Shown here one piece after another: positions 59,579 through 64,000 of a DNA stretch of 64,000 bases. Source of the stretch: Platycnemis pennipes (lineage: Eukaryota > Arthropoda > Insecta > Odonata > Platycnemididae); contig OW121848.1 of NCBI GenBank assembly GCA_933228895.1, positions 95,065,470 to 95,129,469 of the forward strand. The letters are read 5' to 3'. Positions within the stretch are counted from its first letter, which is position 1. Each line of letters begins with the position of its first letter. The position numbers and the translations under genes were made by a program. The notes under the pieces were generated by a model. It saw only the letters and a program-made list of their open reading frames with translations. It ran no database searches and was not told the DNA's origin.

Positions 59579-59666
59579 ATGAGGAGAGCCGTGGTGTTCT
59601 CGACCATCTTCCTGGGCGCCGTCACTCTCGAGGTCGCCGCAAGGGCATACTACGACGCCGTGGTCG
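59579..59666 (+). CDS. First coding exon of a secreted or membrane protein (partial gene)
   Basis: The ATG at 59579 opens 29 codons plus one base and runs into a consensus splice donor, G|GTGAGT, at 59667. The peptide MRRAVVFSTIFLGAVTLEVA, then ARAYYDAVV, is a textbook signal peptide: two arginines, a hydrophobic core at residues 5-16 and an AxA-type site at ARA (residues 21-23), leaving YYDAVV as the mature start. About 140 nt of 5' untranslated sequence and a GC-rich promoter lie upstream. No upstream in-frame ATG is needed. The reading frame stops just past the donor, so the exon boundary is required. I do not recognise the family from so little. The rest of the gene lies in or beyond the downstream 4.3 kb. 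Confidence 0.7.
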
Positions 59667-62525
59667 GTGAGTGACCTCAACGACCGAATAAGAAGGCCGG
59701 GGCACGTTCCCGATGTATCACTCCGCTTGCGCCGGCGCGCCGCGGTGCCGGCCGGTCTCGCGAGCGTCCGGCCTCGCCGCCGTATGTTGTCTTCAATATC
59801 GGTCATTGTGTTTTAAATCCACATCTCCGAGTTCGAGCGAGTTGATAATCCTTGCCCCTCGTCTAATACTCGTAATTTTATAAACCAGATGAACGAGATC
59901 AAGATAGATGTAACTAATAATTTCGAGATAATGCTAACTTAATATTCTATAAATAATTAAAGGGGCTTCTACCTTTAGGCAAAGCTCACTGCAAAATCTA
60001 CTCTTATGTATGCATACAGATTATTTTGCTATCGAATTGTTTCTAAAGCTTCGAGTCCGCTGTACTGTCGTAATTTTAAAACGGTAAGAATCCCCTCAAT
60101 TCCGTAAAATTATACTGCTGTAAAACAGACAATGAAACAGCACTCTCACTTTTCCTCATAATAAACTCTGAGGAAAAACGCAAGTGTTGTTTGATTTATT
60201 ATGTGCTCCTTCCACTATATCAAGCTTTAATCTGTTCAACTGCCTTGAAATCCTTTCCTTATCCATCCGATAATCTTTTTATCGTTTTTGTCAATTCATC
60301 CAATCAAAGCTGGAAGGAATTAAACTTTTTTACACCGATGCAAAACATTTATTATATCGGTATTTCCAATGTTCTTCCTTGAACGATACATTTTTTTAAA
60401 CATGCCGTTGGTTTAAATTTGAATACTGAATGGCAACTCAAGTCGATACCTATTCTGATGCATAGATAACTTCTTTTCGTCTCAAATGTTATGAGCTGAC
60501 AACAAACAACATATCCTCTGACGTTCTGTTTTATCAAATTTGAAGAAAGCGGTTCTGACATGACTAAAATAATCACGTTCATCAAGGTTACGTTTGCATT
60601 TCAAAAACCGATGCATGCGCCGTAACACTGGACGACCCTTGGCTGATCTCCTATAGAGTTCCAAGGTCTAGGCATAACATAGATACTCTCCACCCTGACC
60701 TCATTACTCTCTCTTCCTCTCTTTCTCCAGCGCTTATGACATTCATCAACAAGATAGTCTAGGGAAATTCATTGAGCGACTGGCGAATCCATGCGTCACT
60801 CCTTCATGAGTCGAGTACAACCAGAGATAAGAACTCGTAGCACGCTCACTTTCCGTATGGTTTGGGATATTATCGTCATTAACAGGGTTGCACATGCATT
60901 CACGTCCCATTTATTTAAATCTCATTCCAGTTTTAAGCTTTTTTGGTCGTTTTCATCTAACGATTGGCATTTTTATAACAAATTTGGCTCGTGAACTTCC
61001 ACCCTTTTTTAATCCACACGAGTCTGATCGGCAATTACCTTTTCCATAATGAGAGTATCGTATATAGGCCCATCCCGGGTGAATTCTAGGATGAATAAAT
61101 TAAGTATATCGGTCGAACACCATCTAAGTAGTCTTCGAGTCAATTCGGGTGATGATTCTTTCACGCAGTTGCCACTTGTGATAAAATATTTTCCGAATCA
61201 TTTTGCTGGATTTAGGTATTTTTTCATGTTATTACAATACGTAGATAAAAGGAAAATGTGGTCGAAAATTCACCCCATGAGAGAAAAAAATTCGGCCTCC
61301 GGGTGTAAATGATGGTATGTTTGAAGTTTACACTAGCCAGGGTAGGTACAATAATGTAATGTTGACACCTTCTAGGTGCGGTACATCACTTGCACTCTGA
61401 GGGGCAGTCCTCATTCCTCACTCTCTCGATTTAGTTTTCCCACGTTTCTACACCAATTTTCAGCATTATTCGAGCGCAGCGCACTTAATAAAACATGGTA
61501 TCCATTTAAACAATTATCGGCTGTATTCTCGTATTCGAGCATTTTATAAAGTACTACTTGCACTTTGCGCACATCGATGTATCCATTCCGTATTCAGTAA
61601 TTTTATAAAAACAGAACAAAATGATGTCAATAGCTCTGAAGAGGAAGCCTCTTTTATTGTTTGCCAATGTTTCCATGCCCTTTTCATACCGGGTCTACCG
61701 TCAAAGGCCTTGAACCACGGCATTAAATAATGAGTTAAATCTGCGAGCAAGCGTTTTCTGTCAATAAATACATTTCTCGATTTAATAGATCTATCAATGG
61801 ACACATTCCCTGAATTCTACCCCGTTAATCCAAAGTGAAGTCTAATGTAAGTCATTTTAAATACCATTTTTCTAAATGACCACAATCTCTCACGTCATGT
61901 GTCAATGATGTTATGTTCTTTCTCCACTCATGAGTATTCAGTTGGTCCAGGACACTCAATCTAAATTTCACTTAAGGTTAACTAATTTAATCCTTCTCTC
62001 ACATGTAACACACGCTGACTCTGAGAACTCCATAATATAAGCAGTGCAAATTATTTCTGCAACGATATGGCCGGATAGGAAAAAAGATCAGGACAAATAT
62101 TCACATTTAGCCTAAGTGAAGAGGCAAAAATTTCAACAGTTAAGGATTTTTCACCTTCACTTCACTTAAAGGAAATATCAGTTCCATGTAATGCACATTA
62201 TGACATTTTCCCCGATACACGATAGCCACTTAAATTATCCTATCAGTGAACTGAAGTATCCGTATATTTTTTAACATTTTCCTGGCATAAATATACAAGA
62301 TGGCAGATGAATACGACCACCATTGCCTACTTGTCGAAAATGGACAACCTAAGGCCTCTTAAACAAGTAAATAGAGAACTGATATCTGCATGTATCGACA
62401 AAATGAAAAGATAGAAGTTTTCCTCGGAGGTAATAAAAACTGACTATTCAATCTAAACTTTGCTAATGGGTAACTATTTGGATGTCAAATCCATTGAATA
62501 AAACTGGAGTGTTGATCCTTGACAG
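59667..62525 (+). other. Putative first intron (or its beginning)
   Basis: AT-rich sequence following the donor. It contains a domain-less minus-strand frame at 61544-61804 (listed separately). If the exon at 62526 is wrong, the intron extends beyond the window. Confidence 0.4.
61544..61804 (-). CDS. Possible open frame, unknown function
   Basis: This 86-codon frame has a protein-like mix (RKRLLADLTHYLMPWFKAFD, then WKHWQTIKEASSSELL) with several tryptophans. No family is recognised and no flanking splice signals or start context were confirmed. It could be an exon, a transposon relic or chance. Confidence 0.15.
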   Translation of the reverse strand: MSIDRSIKSRNVFIDRKRLLADLTHYLMPWFKAFDGRPGMKRAWKHWQTIKEASSSELLTSFCSVFIKLLNTEWIHRCAQSASSTL

Positions 62526-62584
62526 ATGTGCCATATATTTTGCCCCGATTAGCGGCGCCGGACTACCGATGGTCACAACGTACG
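62526..62584 (+). CDS. Candidate second exon of the signal-peptide gene
   Basis: It is preceded by TGTTGATCCTTGACAG, a plausible acceptor, and followed by CG|GTAAGA, a strong donor. Its 59 nt complete the split codon left by the 59579-59666 exon (G+AT, Asp) and stay open: VPYILPRLAAPDYRWSQRT. The exon is GC-richer than its surroundings. The polypyrimidine tract is short and phase agreement has a one-in-three chance probability, so this is an inference. Confidence 0.3.
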
Positions 62585-62901
62585 GTAAGAACAAATGAAC
62601 AATGCCCAAAGAATTCAAACTGGTGGATTGCATTCAATGGAAGTATTTTGAGAAAGACGACGGCCGCCACGGGGAGAATTTCCAACCGCTCCATCCTTTC
62701 TCTTTTTACACCGGCTAGTACATTCCGCGAGAGATGCGAACGGGGGGGGAGGGGGTTGAAGAAGAAGAGAGCAAGGTTTGAAGAAGAGGAGAGGACATAA
62801 CGGGAGGGAGTCATTACCGCAAGTTCAGGCCGTCGGAGCAGGAGGAAGCAGCCCGAACGAAAGCAAATCCCGGTGACAGCGTGAAAGAATGCTTTAGTTA
62901 C

Positions 62902-63261
62902 CTACTCTTCTGTCTCAAGGCTGCTTTTGAATCATCCGACAGAAATTCAGTGCTCTGACACTGGTTCTCCTTCCCTTTGATTACGAATAATATCAGTTGA
63001 AAAGTAAAGTTTCGCTGGTATCTTTGTCTATAGGAGTAGAATTCAGTAGTTACGGAATAAGGTGAAGATATTCTTGATTGCGTCCATGACCTAAAGAACA
63101 TACATACACCCACAAAGAGCGCTATTAAACCAACCGTTGGAAATGAAAAAACTGCAAGAAAGAGTTTTGTAGCACGTCTCTTTCTCTCAGCACTGTTTTC
63201 TTCGAATGAGTCGTGGTGAATGCATCCAATATTATTTATCCTGCTTTTGATGCTCCTCATA
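62902..63261 (-). CDS. Candidate exon encoding a single-pass membrane segment
   Basis: On the minus strand a possible acceptor (TATTCACAG|) lies at 63262-63270, and an ATG at 63260 follows. The frame stays open for about 120 codons to a possible donor AG|GTAACT at 62901. The predicted peptide has a basic stretch ERKRRATK (residues 25-32), then a 24-residue hydrophobic segment starting LFLAVFSFPTVGLIALFVGV (residues 33-56), then a Ser/Tyr-rich region. This is the layout of a type II membrane protein N-terminus. No family is recognised, and a chance frame is possible. Confidence 0.25.
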
Positions 63262-63284
63262 CTGTGAATATGGCAAGACTTCAA

Positions 63285-64000
63285 CGTGATTCATAGTGCT
63301 GAATACTCCTAATACCTCAACAGACGGCAACTTCGGATGATTGATACATTTCTAGTTGATTTACGTGACAGGTTCCCATATGTATTTCCAGAGATTCTCC
63401 TTTTTTTAAATATATTATTTCAGTTGTATCTACAGTAATGTTGATGCTTAATTAATATTGCTGGTATTTTATTGTTAAATTGTTTGTTTCATTGTTAAAT
63501 TAAGAATTACGTCACCTGATGCCTAGCTCTTAGAAAATACGACTTGAAGTAGAATTGATAAGACGCAAATTTGCAACATCAGGTAATAAATAATGTATTT
63601 TTGAAGCATCGTTTGGTGCAGAGCATTGAACCATTGTCACAGATAGCACTTGATAACTGATTGAAACGCAGCGTTGACAACTCAACCCGCTTCATATTAT
63701 TGATATGGGGATGATTCACACAAATTTTGCTTCTCTAGACAAACATTTTATCATGTACACTGCATGTCGTATCCCAACATTCTCTGGCTTTTCAAATTAC
63801 TTTTCTCAATCCAGACAACTTTTATAATACTTCCGAGTATGTAAAATTACCTGTGGGTGAAATGTTTTCCCCGCCAATTGTCGTTACCCCACCATTCATT
63901 CCGTCTCATTAATTTTCACGGTAAACTTGTTTCAAGGCGTATGCTTAATTCTACACCCCAATGTTTCTCACAGTAACTGTTCATTAACTCTTGTTAATGC
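63285..64000. other. No recognised feature
   Basis: AT-rich; ATTGTTAAATT occurs twice near 63472-63500. Confidence 0.4.

Overview
This window looks like eukaryotic, non-coding-dominated genomic DNA, most likely from an arthropod and probably an insect. It has an AT-rich background, no operon-like gene packing, many 5'-truncated non-LTR retrotransposon tails, tRNA-derived SINE-like pieces, MITE-like inverted repeats, a Tc1-like transposase relic and GC-rich islands. The species cannot be named from the sequence alone.

Only one protein-coding exon is well supported. A GC-rich promoter-like island (about 59.2-59.67 kb, + strand) leads into an ATG, a good signal peptide and a consensus GTGAGT donor. 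A phase-compatible candidate second exon lies at 62526-62584. Two minus-strand open frames (61544-61804 and 62902-63261, the second with one hydrophobic segment) are possible exons of something else and remain unassigned.

Layout. At 1-10 kb there is an inverted repeat (1.6-1.9 kb), an R1-clade-like reverse transcriptase relic (4.76-5.2 kb), SINE-like pieces and five tails of one non-LTR family; the longest tail (8373-9165) still carries the reverse transcriptase FADD region. At 10-19 kb there is an AT minisatellite, a SINE head-to-head hairpin, a nested retrotransposon pair (14330-14757), a fold-back element (15829-15990), two more tails and GC-rich islands. At 19.7-21.2 kb and 30.5-31.3 kb there are strongly pyrimidine-rich GC islands. 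At 25.35-25.8 kb there is a MITE with AGTGGCGCACCCA ends. At 28.3 kb there is a perfect 30-bp palindrome abutted by 8-bp direct repeats. At 34.1-35.9 kb there is a dense mobile-DNA cluster: Tc1 relic, a nearly complete 588-bp inverted repeat, a minus-strand retrotransposon tail broken by a 58-bp insert, and the identical 58 bp a few hundred bases downstream. At 44.1-44.4 kb there is a MITE with TA flanks. At 45.4-46.2 kb and 51.5-52.2 kb there are purine/G-rich islands. The remainder is AT-rich sequence in which I see no gene.

The most distinctive signals are small structural scars (templated insertion, palindrome with target duplication, fold-back units) rather than a new multigene system. 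I found no CRISPR array, rRNA, intact tRNA or intact transposase/reverse transcriptase gene.
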